Shown here piece after piece: positions 12,590-24,099 of a stretch of 64,000 bases of DNA. Positions within the stretch are counted from its first letter, which is position 1; every line of letters begins with the position of its first letter. Both the position numbers and the translations under genes were made by a program. The stretch is from Fasciolopsis buskii (Eukaryota; Platyhelminthes; Trematoda; Plagiorchiida; Fasciolidae), in assembly GCA_008360955.1 (NCBI GenBank), contig LUCM01011194.1:295198-359197 (forward strand), read 5' to 3'. The notes under the pieces are model-generated. The model saw nothing but the letters and a program-made list of their open reading frames with translations. It searched no databases and was not told the origin of the DNA.

Positions 12590-12902
12590 GCAGAAGAATA
12601 CTTCAGCTGTTGTTGTAATGAGTTCCAAATCACCGCAACTGAGGGTCCCAATCTGAAATGACAGAGGCGGACTTTCAAATATATCAAACGTTTTCTCGAA
12701 ACGACAAGTGGATAACGAGTCGCCTTGGATGTCACTGATAGCCGAGTAGTGAATTCTGATTAGAACAGAGATGTCGGGAAATTTGTGGTCGTAGGCATTG
12801 CCACATGGCATTTGCAGCACGAGATAAATCTTAGTTCGGGTGCCAAGACGCTCTCCAAAATTGTGTAACCACTCTTCTAAACTGCAGTGAATGTACATTC
12901 CA
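12590..12902 (-). CDS. Candidate exon, unidentified protein
   Basis: The minus-strand frame is open for over 110 codons, with a possible acceptor ATTCTCAG just before 12902. It encodes a protein-like peptide with EEWLHNFGERLGTRTKIYLV, ISVLIRIHYSAISDIQ and LSFQIGTLSCGDLEL. Alternation of polar and hydrophobic residues suggests a beta-rich fold. A shift into an adjacent frame (ending near 12538 at a GTGAGC donor) is also possible through a very short intron. I do not recognise the family and found no partner exon. Confidence 0.3.
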
Positions 12903-13477
12903 CTGAGAATATTAATGACAGTTGTCACTCGGTTTGTTCAAAGGAATGTCTCCTTGAATGCCCATCTCCCGAGTCCCAAATTTTCCCGAAAGCTAGCCCT
13001 CTGCCACAGTCTAATTTAGTTTTGTCAACAGCTGGAACTTCAAAATTACCCACGAACACGTCTCACTTTCCAGTGTAGAGTTGGTACTGCCTGCCATTTT
13101 GTTGAAATCGACTCAGTTGTCCTGACTAATGACGGATAAGAAACTCCGCCGGCTTCCAAAATTATGGTGGCAGAATCCCAGCACTCGGCTGACGATTATC
13201 CCTGTTATCAGCATTCTTCCTATGGTTGCCTATTTTCGCTGATGATCAGCTCAGGCCATCCGGGCACCTCGTCTATAATTTGTCTTCTCGATGCATCCCC
13301 TTTCTCATCTCGATGGTACAAGAATACCCCGGCAAATGAGGTTTACTAGATTTCTTGAATATAAATACTGGGGCAGCAAGAGTAAATGCATTTTGATGAA
13401 ACAAATAAATCACCGCCGATCTTAGCGATCCAAACTAGGCTTTAATTGTTTAGAGAACACCTCTACTTGCACTCTAC

Positions 13478-13753
13478 TTACTTATACGCCGTCCTTTTTA
13501 ACATTTCACAACCCATTTCCAGTTCCAACGCCATGTGAAAACTAACCTCTTTCACGGAAGGACTAGATGGGGATGTCAGTCGGATAACACAGCTGGAGTC
13601 TTGGTTGGGAGTATCTTGGATACAACACACATCTATGGCTAAGGTCTCCAATACACGGGCTAAACACTCCTGTTGACCTACACGTAACAGTGTTCGCACG
13701 TTGGATGTGACTAGTTTGAACGGGCATCGAGGGCGAAGAAGTGCATCTACCAA
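13478..13753 (-). pseudogene. Non-LTR retrotransposon endonuclease fragment
   Basis: The minus-strand frame contains LVTSNVRTLLRVGQQECLAR, then LAIDVCCIQDT and SSCVIRLTSPS. This is the start of the APE-type endonuclease of flatworm LINEs, which normally reads T.NVRTL...GQQ..L..+L..L.IDVCC+SET. The Asn of the NVRTL block is present. The catalytic Glu of the SET block is replaced (QDT), and the frame ends after about 90 codons. It is a 5'-end relic of a LINE; no reverse transcriptase follows it here. Confidence 0.75.
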
Positions 13754-14019
13754 GGAAAACCGGTTCGGTCAGATTTAGATGCTATCTGACAAGGAATGCG
13801 AGAGGACAGGAACGAAATTTATTCCAGTGACATGGCCACTAACATGGCCGACTACAGAACCCGAAGAATGCGAGAATCGGATAGGACGGGGAGTAACACG
13901 AATCACTGAAGGAACGAACAGTTGTTTACGGTAGAAGATCGCTTTCTTGAATATGCGGGGAGTGAGAAACATTTACACTAAGGTCACTCACATTCATTGG
14001 TTTATGCGCTGAGGGCTGT

Positions 14020-14455
14020 TGTAGTGCTCCGCCGCCCATTCCAGAGTAGGCCCTTATATTTAAGGATGCACCTCTGACCTTTTCGCAACCAAACGCGTTC
14101 TATAGGGCAGCGGAATTATTCCACACCAGCTAGTGGTCAGCTGATTGGTTCATACACCTCTTTTAAAAACCTGGCCGGCTCAGTGGAACCCGATAAGGGT
14201 CTATGGCCTTACGTAGTTGGGGAGCCACAGTCTCCATGTTACAGTGAAACCAGCGGGCTGTTGTGGTAATTTTTAGGGAGATCGATTCCCAAGTGTAAGT
14301 GCACCACAGCCTTGACACTGCCGCTGCTTGTTTGCGCCCGCTTACTCGGTTGGTTTTGAGCCTTCATTTTTCACGGCTAACCATCTGGATGGTGGCCGTT
14401 CCTTTATCCTCAACCCAGGGGTACTCCCAGTCGCAGGCAGTTCTGCCTTCAGTGT
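14020..14455 (+). repeat. Dispersed repeat B, copy 1 (430 bp)
   Basis: This stretch aligns over its whole length with the reverse complement of 62695-63125. Shared blocks include GTTACAGTG, GGGCTGTTGTGGTA, CTTGACACTGCCGCTGC (diverged in the other copy) and GGCTAACCATCTGGATGGTGG. Translation of the shared strand is partly conserved: FTANHLDGG here against FTANHLYGG there, and NPGVLPVAGSSA against NPGMLPVASSSA. Conserved peptides suggest it derives from a coding part of a mobile element, but I cannot name it. Confidence 0.65.
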
Positions 14456-14459
14456 AGTT

Positions 14460-16770
14460 GAAGTGTTTTATTTCAGACAATTCGCGACGGAATGCATCGC
14501 AGCAGGCCAACGCCGGTTCCATCTTGTGAGAACCTGTAGATTACCTTTCTTCATATTTCTTGAATCTCCCTTGGTACAGCGAACCCTCTGTCTGTTCCGA
14601 CGGGCAAATATACAAATCAATACACGTTTTGGATCCAGGATCAGAATAAAATCGCGCAGCATGAACCAATTCGTTCAGTAAACGGTCTCTTTGGTTCCGC
14701 ATTTCCTCGTTCTGGTCTGCACTTTTTATTGAAATCGCAGAATGAAATTAAAGCAAGGTGAAATTGTTTCAGGTCTCCTCACAGCGTCTTGAGTTGATCA
14801 TCGCCCACTCCAACGGAACAGGACTAAAGGCTGGTCAAAAATTTAAGTGAAGATACGCTTGACTGGGTCTATTAATTTTTCGTTAGTCAATCTGTTGTTT
14901 GCTTGCTGTGGCTTGTACTGTTTTTATCTTTGCACTTTCTTGGATCTTCACGAGATTCAGCCAGTTTCCAGCACTTTCTATTCTTACTATTAATTTCTCA
15001 GCTGCATGCCAAGTTTGCGCTAGTTGGAAGCGGCTGTGCAACATATTTTACCACCAGTTGTAACTGAGGCGCATCTACTGTTTGCGACGTACCCTCTCGT
15101 AGCACACGAACAATTCCCTTGAGCGTTTTCAGAGCAGCTGCTTCTGAAGTAGCTTTTTAGTCTCGTCGACTGATAGAGTTGCTCCACGATTGAGGAAGAA
15201 TGATTTCGTTCGCTCCTTGAATGATTGTGTGAGATGTCTCATGACCCTTAAACACTAGGACTGCAGACACGCTGGTAGTTGTTAATCCCTAGAAAATGTC
15301 AAACAATTTTGAAAAAAACGCGGGATTTGGGTAATCACTGATGCCGTCAACCTATACGAGGACTGGCCGGATGCCTTCGGAATCGACATCATGGCAAAGA
15401 AATTTCACGTTGCCGGGACCTAAAAGCCCTTTTGCCGTTCTAAAGGAGACACTAAGTGAAATTTTCAAACACTTGTTCTAAAAGATCATAGTGTCCTTGT
15501 TCGTTGTTACTGTCCGCGAGAACATCGTTAACACAGTCCAACCACCATTAGCGGGTTCAGTGTTACACTTTTTTCCAAATTACGGGATTAAAAGCTTGAA
15601 TTCTATTTTTCCTACTAACAGCGTTGTCGGTAGTTAAAATTTTGGGGTGGATTAAGCCAGTCACATGAGATTGGCAAACAGGGCCCCAGCCTCGACATCG
15701 AAAACTCAGACAATTCCGTATCCGGGCTTTCCATCGAGAAATTGAGTTGAGAGGACACGGCGAATGCTATTATTTCTCATCCCGGTGCCGACATCCGAAC
15801 AAACCTCCTGAAAAGTCAGTGGATGAAGCTGAGTGAGCAGGCTTGCCGCTTGTGCACTTTTACAGTGGGATTGTCTCGTAAACGTCGAGCCGGGCAGTGT
15901 TCTCAGATGGTCACGGAGTCGTACGGCCTGCTTCGAGTAGAATACATCCACATCGCGTAAATGTCGATCGGCCTAGACAAAAATCAGGGGTATTGAGAGC
16001 AGAGAGGATTTCGGTCAGCCAACGGGTGTTAGCAGCAAAACTGCATTATATCGGGTATCGGAAAGCAATCAAGCAAGCTCATGGCATGTGGGCATATTTT
16101 GCTTCATTAGGGAACCCGTGCAAGTGTCATGTTCAAATAAAAATAAATAAACTAACTACGTATCAAACTAAGCATCAGACAAGGATATGAAACAAGTGTC
16201 GAGCAGCAAGTATGGTTTAGCTTTGCAAGTAATTCTGTGATGACCTCAAATACGGTCGTCATTACGTGACCAGATTACGGCAAGGGGTAAGTTATACACA
16301 AAAACGAGTCTGTATGCCGAAATGTGCCTAAATGTTGTGTGCGTTCTAACAGAAGCACAAACGCTAGTGGTGTTTTGAGGAAGTTGTAAATCAAAAATAA
16401 ATTGCATAAGTTTAGTTAAAGTACGAAGGATTTCTTATTTTCAAATGGTCAGTTGAATTTTCGTCAAAGTGAGTAAGCATGCCTTTTAATGTCTAGTTAA
16501 AATTACTCGTGATTCACGTCCGCGTGTCATCTCGATAGATCACAGTTAGCCCTACTGTTTACAAATAAGAGCAGTATTGGCTTGTTCAAATTTAGTACAA
16601 TCCAAATAATTTAATCCTTCCTTACTAACAGATTCCTCGGATAATGAGTTCATTTCGGCAGCCGGTACTGTGACATCACCAAGCCTTACAGATTCGGATG
16701 TGTTAGCCAAGTATATCTCGACAGGCTTGCGGTAAGTCTATGTGCAGATCACCTGAAGCAATTTGGTACA
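14460..16770. other. Non-coding stretch, no feature recognised
   Basis: Only short overlapping open frames occur (for example 15897-16190 on plus and 15951-15706 on minus), none with a motif. I see no RNA gene or ordered repeat. Confidence 0.4.
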
Positions 16771-16775
16771 CTTTC

Positions 16776-16905
16776 GTCAGCCTGCCTAGACAACCAGCGA
16801 ATGAGAACCATATCGGCAGGCGATCGTGAAGTCCAAACAGTCCTCGAAGACCACTGGACGGATTGTATTCCACTAGGATATTTCCTATTTTGTTTGTAAA
16901 CGCGT
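16776..16905 (+). repeat. Dispersed repeat A, copy 2
   Basis: Begins CAGCCTGCCTAGACAACCAG and continues with AATGAGAACC, GGCAGGCGATCGTGAAGTCC and CTCGAAGACCACTGGACGG. It matches copies at 7046 and 25612 in the same orientation. It is the best preserved of the three. Confidence 0.55.
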
Positions 16906-19900
16906 AAGTTTGAGATCAAAGTGGAATTTCTTTCCGAGATGCTGTAATCTTTTCGCTGTCATCAGTTGCGCAACTTGAGTCGCAGTCAATCCAGTGCCTG
17001 CCGTTAATTTGTATTCGTTCTTCATTGCGACTAGCCGAATTACCTATACCGATTCCAATTACTAACATCATAGGGCATCTGCGACGACTGAGGACGTTTC
17101 AAACGTTACTTATGCCAAAGCTTTGACGTTCGAATCCACCCTGGATAGACGAATAACCAAATATCTTAAACCCAACTCTGGCTTTACAATCCATACACGG
17201 GACATGCAAAAAAATGATGGCTAGCAGCTTCTAATATCCTCAGACATTCTTTGTGACGGTGTTTATCGATGGTTGACATCACTGTAGTGCCTGATGGAAG
17301 TAATTGCACTGGTCCAAACTACGAGTTTGTGTTTACTTCAAATCCAGTGACTGTAAATTTCTTCCAATGGAGGAAGATAAGGACTTTGATTTTATCAACT
17401 ATCATTTACTAATATCAAATAATGAGGAGGAGTAGAATCATTAGGATTCCGTGTAGGTGCCAAAGATAGTCCCCTTAATGTGGCCGTTCCTCGCTGTAGC
17501 GGCGATCGCACTTGGCCAAACTATGAATGCGTAAATCGTAGTGAAAGCGGCACAAATCTTAATACACTGTAACGAAATCGTTGATGGAATGCGTCGTATT
17601 TTCGCTGCTGATGGCAGTAACACTCTCAAGCCTTCTCAACTTTCGGGATGTCTGTTGGTTTTTGGTATTTCGTCTCTCACGAAATCTGGAGATTTGAAAA
17701 GTGTAACTCAGTTCAGATGGTCCCATGAGTTTCATTTGCACTCAAATTTCGGATGCTAAAAGTCCATGGACGAGATCTTATCTCTCCAAGGTACTTTTGC
17801 TGATTATCGTTCAATGAACAGCCGTGGTTCGGTTTAGTGATTGTTGCAGTTAAGCCATAATTCATTCTGCAGTTTTCCATTCGTCACTCACCTCCAGAGA
17901 GGGTGAGCAATCCTCGTCATGCTTGCACCCCTGGACACATCCTCAGTTTTTTTCTGTAACCGAGGTCTTGGGCATTCCCACTTTCGGCATTCCAGGAGCC
18001 CACCAGATGTTTTTCTCTAAGATTTGTACTTCCGAATTTTGACAATATTTTGCCATTGTCCGCCTAGTTCAAAAGTACACAGTTGAGGGTGCGGCAAAAT
18101 GAATGCTAGCGTCACTAAGCTCAAACGCCAACGCAGAGTTGTGACGTGTCAAACGTTCGACGATGGCACGTGATCAGTCCACCATCTGATAGTCAATGCG
18201 GCATGCCCATATCACATGGCGGGCGCCACTGATAAGTTAGATTATGTGTGGTAAAATCGGTTGCAACCAGGTTCTGTATCGATCTCTGCTGACATTGTTC
18301 AACTTGGCTTGACAAGGAATCGAGGCCGAATGTGGTCTCTGAAAGTAAGACACATTTTTACAAAAACCTGAAGTCAATCTTTCTATTTACCGTGTCTGGA
18401 CTTCTACGTCAAACACTTCTAATATGTCCTACCACGTTGACTTAGCAACATCCCGTTGCATTTGCCTTGAGAAGACTTTCGATTAAGTCTTAGGTACGAT
18501 TTTTCATAGACTAAAATAGACTAAAATATAAATTCCCTCAATTGAATCATTCCCTAACGCATCTCAACTTATCAAAAGCCTTCCTCAAAGCATTCAGGTA
18601 TTTTATTCACGAACACTCAGTGGAAAGTGTTTAACCCTCACGCTTTCCAGCTATAAACACCCTCTTTCTGGTAGGCAAATTCATGTTTGCATTACGTTCC
18701 AGTACCATGGAAAGTTATTAGGCAATCCGGAAACTGTAGCAAAACAACTTGAAAACGATTCAACTCGGAACTCATGGTCATACTGGCTGCATTGGTTTTT
18801 CATATTGAGAATTTGTTGCTAGTTTATTTGAAATCCAAATTTCCGGCCATCAAAAGGTGCATTATGCATTTAATCTGTTCAACAAGACTTCTTCTCGTCC
18901 AAGTGCCTTGTGGACATACAAACAAGTACACGTGTGTGGAAGATGCATCTTGTGTGCAGATTAGATCATTCATCATCCAGAGGAATTCTGTAGCATGCCA
19001 AGAAAAAAGGACGGCATCTTTCATTCAAAAAATATATAGTTAATTGGTTACCTTTGGACTAATGTATAGGTAGTGTTTCGCATAAGGATAGGAAAACCAA
19101 CTTTCTCCAGGAACCCTATGACCGGTCTTCCAATTATTCCTGCTCGCCGGGTATACGTACCTTGTTTAGATATCTTTACATTTGTAAATTCACTTGTTAG
19201 GTTAACACTAGAACAAAGGAGTGTACAAGTCTGCAGATAATTGGAGAGAAGTTTACCTGGTACGCATACTTGACGAGGGGTTATAGCTACGAAACTGTTC
19301 AGGCGCTCCACAGGGATTCTACTTCTTCCATTTATTTGTAGAAAATTCTACTCACAATAAAACTTTACGTCCTCTTCCTAAAGTTTAGGCTTACCTAACC
19401 GACGAGAACTCCCAACGAACTGCCGTGTATTTTCTGGAATGGAGTCATCATCCATGAATGCCGCTGCCGATTCAAGTGAGATTTTGTAAAGATCATCGAA
19501 GAACGTAAAAGTTTAGCTCACAGACACTAAAGCGTGCTCTTTATTCATAATTAAAGGTTCTGATTTGTTGAATGCTTGTGCAACAACCCAGCTAATCACC
19601 CGACTTTAAACAATCTGAGCGAGGTGCTAATTCTGTCAGGAGAACCGCAGAAGGCAGCATTCGACCTACGGTCCTCACTCGAGGTTTCTTGTCAGTGTAA
19701 TATTATATTTTTATAACTGGACTGATTTCTGACTTCCACGCAAGGCTATCTGTTTTACTGTGGTGATCTGGGATAATCCGACTTTGCGTTTCAACCATTG
19801 TTTTGTGGTTCATGTGAACTACGAATCAGCTCTCAGTATTAGGGGTATAATTGACTCGACTGAAAGCCGCCCTACCAACTAAGCTGATTTGGGAGTATCG

Positions 19901-20800
19901 ATTTTTCGTCATCCTGATGTCCACTAGTTAACGAGCACTAGCTAATTTGAATTATAAGGTACGGCTACTGAATTTCGTACACTGAGCCAACAAAGGAATT
20001 CTCTTTCGGGTACATTTTATCTTTGAGGATGTCTACAGTTATGATCCTACCAATCTCACTTAGCAGGTCTGTATACATTCTAGAAGATCCAACACATGTG
20101 ATACTGCGTCTGTCAAACGGGACGAATATCTCAACCAAGAATCGATTCACCGCTTGTTTTCACAACTGCAACACCACCTTAATAAACGATCTTTTCTTGT
20201 TCAACCTTCGAGGTCTCAGGTGATCTTGATGCTTACACACCTATATAGTAGTCCTGAATTTACTTCACTCAATTCTTCCTTATTTCGAATAAAGCTTAAA
20301 GAAGTATATTACTGAGCGTACCGAATATTGTGTCCTGTGGCCATCTTTGTTTCAACTGCTGTGGATGAAGTAGTGTGTGATTGGTCGGTATTTTCAACAA
20401 CCAATTATCGAGGAATTTGCGGTGATTTAATTAAATTCTAACTCGAGTGGGCTGATCTGATCGGATCTATTTAATCTGTTCTTGACTTTGGCTGTAAGAT
20501 TAATCAAAATATTTTCTCAGTCAGTTTTTGCAGTTTTCATCCCAGTTTAAAGACGCTACCGATGGGAGGACATTACGAATAGTTAAACGGGGTTATGTAC
20601 CAAATACATATCAAAATGCAACTTTTTAGTTTTTTATTGTCGTACAACGAAATGATGATTCCGCGTTCGTTCACTCGTTGTCTTTTCACCGCTATAGGGA
20701 TCACGGCCGTGCGCAGCGTGCCCCAAAATCAATACGCGTGTACCGAATTCTGTACGATCGGCAGACGCACTACACAATCGATATTGCATTGGAATCCGTA
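16906..20800. other. Non-coding stretch upstream of the membrane-protein gene
   Basis: No gene recognised. Plus frames at 17541-17759, 18774-19043 and 20023-20223 and a minus frame at 19311-19048 are open but motif-free. A CCAAT motif at about 20818-20823 lies roughly 100 bases upstream of the start codon at 20923 and could belong to that gene's promoter; no clear TATA box was seen. Confidence 0.4.
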
Positions 20801-20922
20801 CGAACGCATATTTTAAGCCAATCAGGAAGGTCCTAATCTCTAACGCGTTTTGGACAATTCCAACGCACTGCTGTACCCAACCGATCGTTGCCATTTTGTC
20901 AACTTTTGTTTTCCGAATCGAC

Positions 20923-21639
20923 ATGAAATGGCTGTGGAATCGGCTGCATCTGGTTGTGATATTCTTTGTACTATCATATGCAAATACGGAAAATTATCAA
21001 CCACCACAGATGCTCTGTCCCATGGGATACTGGCCGGCCGCGGTTGACGTAAACGGAGGTCTGTATGAGACAGATCGTACGTTCGAGTTACCATTTATGC
21101 CCGACGCTGAGGATCCGATTTGCCAATTCTGTCCTAATGTTGGTTGTTTCATCGTTCGACGAACGGTAATAAAACCACCGGGTGCCACTGGCGTATCGGG
21201 AACTATCCCACCTTCGATGAGTGCCACAGAAAATACGAACCCAGTTGCTTCTACCATTGCCATTGGGAGTGGTAGCAGTGAAAGCACTGAAGGAGAAATG
21301 ATCGATACCACACCGGAAACTGGAAGTGTAGCTGCAAACGAGACTGAGCAGGAACCAGACTACAAGTTGTTTATGTCATGCAATCACTGGGACCGTCTGC
21401 CACATCCGACGGAAATTGTAAGCTATTTGGATTGTGTTATGATTGGGAAAAGGGATGAATTCTACTTGTTTATTTACGAGCCACGTTTTCGACCCGATCC
21501 GTTGCCAACGGTTGATTGTGTGGATGCAAATTTTTTGCAGTGGATTCCCAACGGTACACAACTACTCGGACTGGAGCTTGGATTTCGTATGAAAGCTATC
21601 CCACCATTTCTGTTCCGTTATCATCAACGAATTATGCTA
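20923..21639 (+). CDS. Signal-peptide exon of a type I membrane protein
   Basis: This is the first coding exon (239 codons) of a secreted or membrane protein. I chose the ATG at 20923 because the next residues, MKWLWNRLHLVVIFFVLSYA, form a classic signal peptide; an upstream TTG in the same frame has no support. The mature part has a CPMGYWP block, a C..C....C cluster (ICQFCPNVGC), a Ser/Thr/Gly/Glu-rich linker (roughly residues 95-145) with an N-E-T glycosylation site, then a Cys-containing domain with SCNHWD, YLDC, TVDC and an N-G-T site. The exon ends in phase 0 at a strong donor GTAAGT (21640). Terminal exons lie at 33019 and 34182. No family is recognised; even cysteine spacing suggests disulfide-bonded ectodomains. 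Base composition is less AT-rich than the flanks. Confidence 0.75.
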
Positions 21640-22755
21640 GTAAGTGGTAAAATACTCGGTTTTGGAAGGAGCGACTTTTCTTACTTTGTGTTTATATCAC
21701 AAAGTTTCGTAAACAGAAAAAAATACATTTCCGTCGCGATGAAGAACACCTCCAGGGGTAAGTTGATGATCATGTGGAAATATATTTCACATAGAAGGTA
21801 CTGGTCAGGTCAGCGAGATTTGTGCGAAAGACCCTGGTGCCTTCTTTCTCGTTAAACAAAACACTACTGGAGGTCGATAAAACAGAAGGGAGTGAGTCTC
21901 AACTGGGAACGAGCAGAATAAGGCATGAACGGAGCAAAAATCGAAAGTTTAGGGGTAAAGTACGTTCGTCAGGTTATTTTGCAAAAGTTTTGACTAGTCC
22001 CGATTTGTAGGTCACGTACTTTGGCAATAAAAGGGCATGCAAGATGTTACTAGTCCAGGCACAATGAAGTAAATGGCACGCATTTTCAATTTGACAACAA
22101 ATGCCACCAAATAGCAACGGATCAAGACACGAATACAAACTGATAAAAAGGGAAAAATAACCTTATGTATCAAACAGTTCTGTCTTATGAATTTGAAAAT
22201 ATTTGCTAGAAACATTGATCAGTATTCGGCTGGCCCGCCTACGAGTAAATAAACGAACAAACAGAAATAAACGGTAGTTGTAAGACAATCCAAAGAAAAG
22301 ATTAGTGGGGACAAGGGCCTAGCGTTTACAATCCCCATTTTACTCGTCGTGTCGTTTACGGCATTTGACTTGGTCTCCTAACATTATTCATCATGGGGGT
22401 GCATTGCAAGTTTGCGCTTGTTGTAACATCAGGAAACTTGAAAATGTCTTCCACGGGAATATGGGCAGTGGTGTTGACGCTTCTTCTATCTTCATAAGAA
22501 GAGCAAGGGGAAGCAGGTGATACACGTACAGTTAATTCTATTTTTCCCAATTTCACAGCCTTTGTTAGTCGAGAATTCTTTGCTGCGAACTGCCTCGTTC
22601 TAGTAGATTGCCCATACACTAAATATTTTGTCATTGTGCACATTGTGATACGTTTTCGGTTGCACCGTGCATGTTAGTTATAAATGGCAATTAGTAAGAT
22701 ACGTCCGACACTCAAAAGTGATTGGGCCTTATTCTTGTTACCACAAGCGTTGGGC
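21640..22755 (+). other. Intron 1 of the membrane-protein gene (5' part)
   Basis: The sequence begins GTAAGT. The plus frame that reads through from exon 1 continues only to 21855 and is intron. A minus-strand open frame at 22643-22356 (with IELTVRVSPASPC and IPVEDIFKFPDV) looks protein-like but has no recognised family and lies antisense inside this intron. Confidence 0.45.
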
Positions 22756-22760
22756 GAGAG

Positions 22761-22934
22761 GCTGTTCAAACACTCCATCTTGGTCCGTCTTATGTTTGTC
22801 ACGTTCAGCATGTATTTTTGCCCAAAGATATCGAAGTATCTTACTGGACAGTTTTTCAAGTCACTTGGACTAATCAAATGCATCCGGGGTTGAACGCATA
22901 CTGGGTTGAAATTGTGATTCGTGAAGACCTTATG
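22761..22934 (+). CDS. Candidate internal exon of the membrane-protein gene
   Basis: An open plus-strand frame reads HLGPSYVCHVQHVFLPKD, then WTVFQVTWTNQMHPGLNAYW and VEIVIRED before a stop at 22935. Composition (aromatic and Cys residues, little low complexity) is that of a folded extracellular domain. Two acceptors fit phase 0, as exon 1 requires: ...GAG/GCT at 22761 and GTTCAG/CAT at 22809. I could not find a convincing donor, so the right border is open. It lies on the same strand, about 1.1 kb downstream of exon 1. It could instead be a piece of an unrecognised mobile element. Confidence 0.3.
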
Positions 22935-23895
22935 TAATCTGGTCATACTAACCAAGTCGCTTAGTCCGAAATCTGTCTCACGCGATCACCGGCTGCTAAA
23001 GGGATTCCAAAACGAAGCGAGCCAGTACAGTATCCAGAAAAAAAATACGCGGACAAATCATGACAAATGTAAAATTGTAATTCGGGACACTCAACCCGAA
23101 TGGTACCAGTGCTATTGGTCATGATGTTGGCACCACTATTGTGATAGTTTGATCAATACCGAAATGTGATCTTCCGGTACCAGCTTCTATTCTGATATAG
23201 TTCTCGTGGAACCTAACGTACCCAACAAGGTCAAATTGGATATCAAATGCTCCGTTTTTTATAAGGCTTTTGCACTCCTTGACAGTCAGAGTTCATCCTT
23301 CGACCCTGACTTTACCCGATAAAAAGGGAATTTAATAATTTGACAAGATCTTGAAACATCCAGATTATTCGATTGGTAAAATCTGGTGTTCTCGGAATTC
23401 GAATCTCCTCGGTTTCACTGACTTTCAATAAGTAGATATTTACAAAACTCGACAATTTCAACCGTCTAAATAGTCTAGTCGAGTATAACCATTTCTCGCA
23501 ATCCCAAAAACTAGCCCAGGAATCATTTCAGGCTTCGTGGGACGACGATGAACGAGTTCACGATCAGCTTCATTCGTATCACGTTGTGCACGTCCCATGA
23601 TATGCTCTATTTCGTCACAAAGATTTCTTGTCTCCTTTAATTTGTAGCAGTTTCGCCACTTCTGCGTGGAGTAGAAAAAAAACTTGATATAATGCCGATA
23701 GTGATGTGGGAGGGAACAAATAAGAAATCGCATCGATTTAGATCCCACGAAAAAACCAGCTCTGACAGACCGTTTAGAGTATTATAGCAACAAAGCACCT
23801 CACTGCCCTGAATTCTAAACGAACAGAGCAAGCGAACAGTCAATGGGGCGGCCAAAACTGAGGCACGTATATCAGACATAAAGCCTAAGAGATAC

Positions 23896-24044
23896 CTGCG
23901 CACCTCAACCTCGATCGCGAATCCGTCCCAGTCGCTGGCCTCGGACACGTCAGTTCGCTTAACCAGCGGACGCGTCAACTGGCAAAAAGCGAACGTGACG
24001 AGCACGACCATTTGAATTTTGATTACAGTCACATCAACAAACAT
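23896..24044 (-). CDS. Candidate first exon of a secreted peptide (antisense in intron)
   Basis: On the minus strand an ATG at 24044 opens 49 codons whose first 22 residues (MFVDVTVIKIQMVVLVTFAF, then CQ) form a plausible signal peptide. The mature part starts LTRPLVKR, with a dibasic KR, and ends in EVEVR, where a good donor CAG/GTATCT splits the next codon after two bases. Short secreted precursors such as neuropeptides have this layout, but no known peptide motif is visible and the second exon was not found. It sits inside the plus-strand membrane-protein gene, which lowers the odds that it is real. Confidence 0.25.
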
Positions 24045-24099
24045 CACATGATTATATGATCAAGCGCTCACAATGACCTTGGGGTTGATGAAAGGCGGT

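Noticed and set aside
21640..21855. Continuation of the exon 1 frame for 70 more codons
   Set aside because: It begins with a consensus GTAAGT donor and then reads as basic, low-complexity sequence, as expected for intron read-through.
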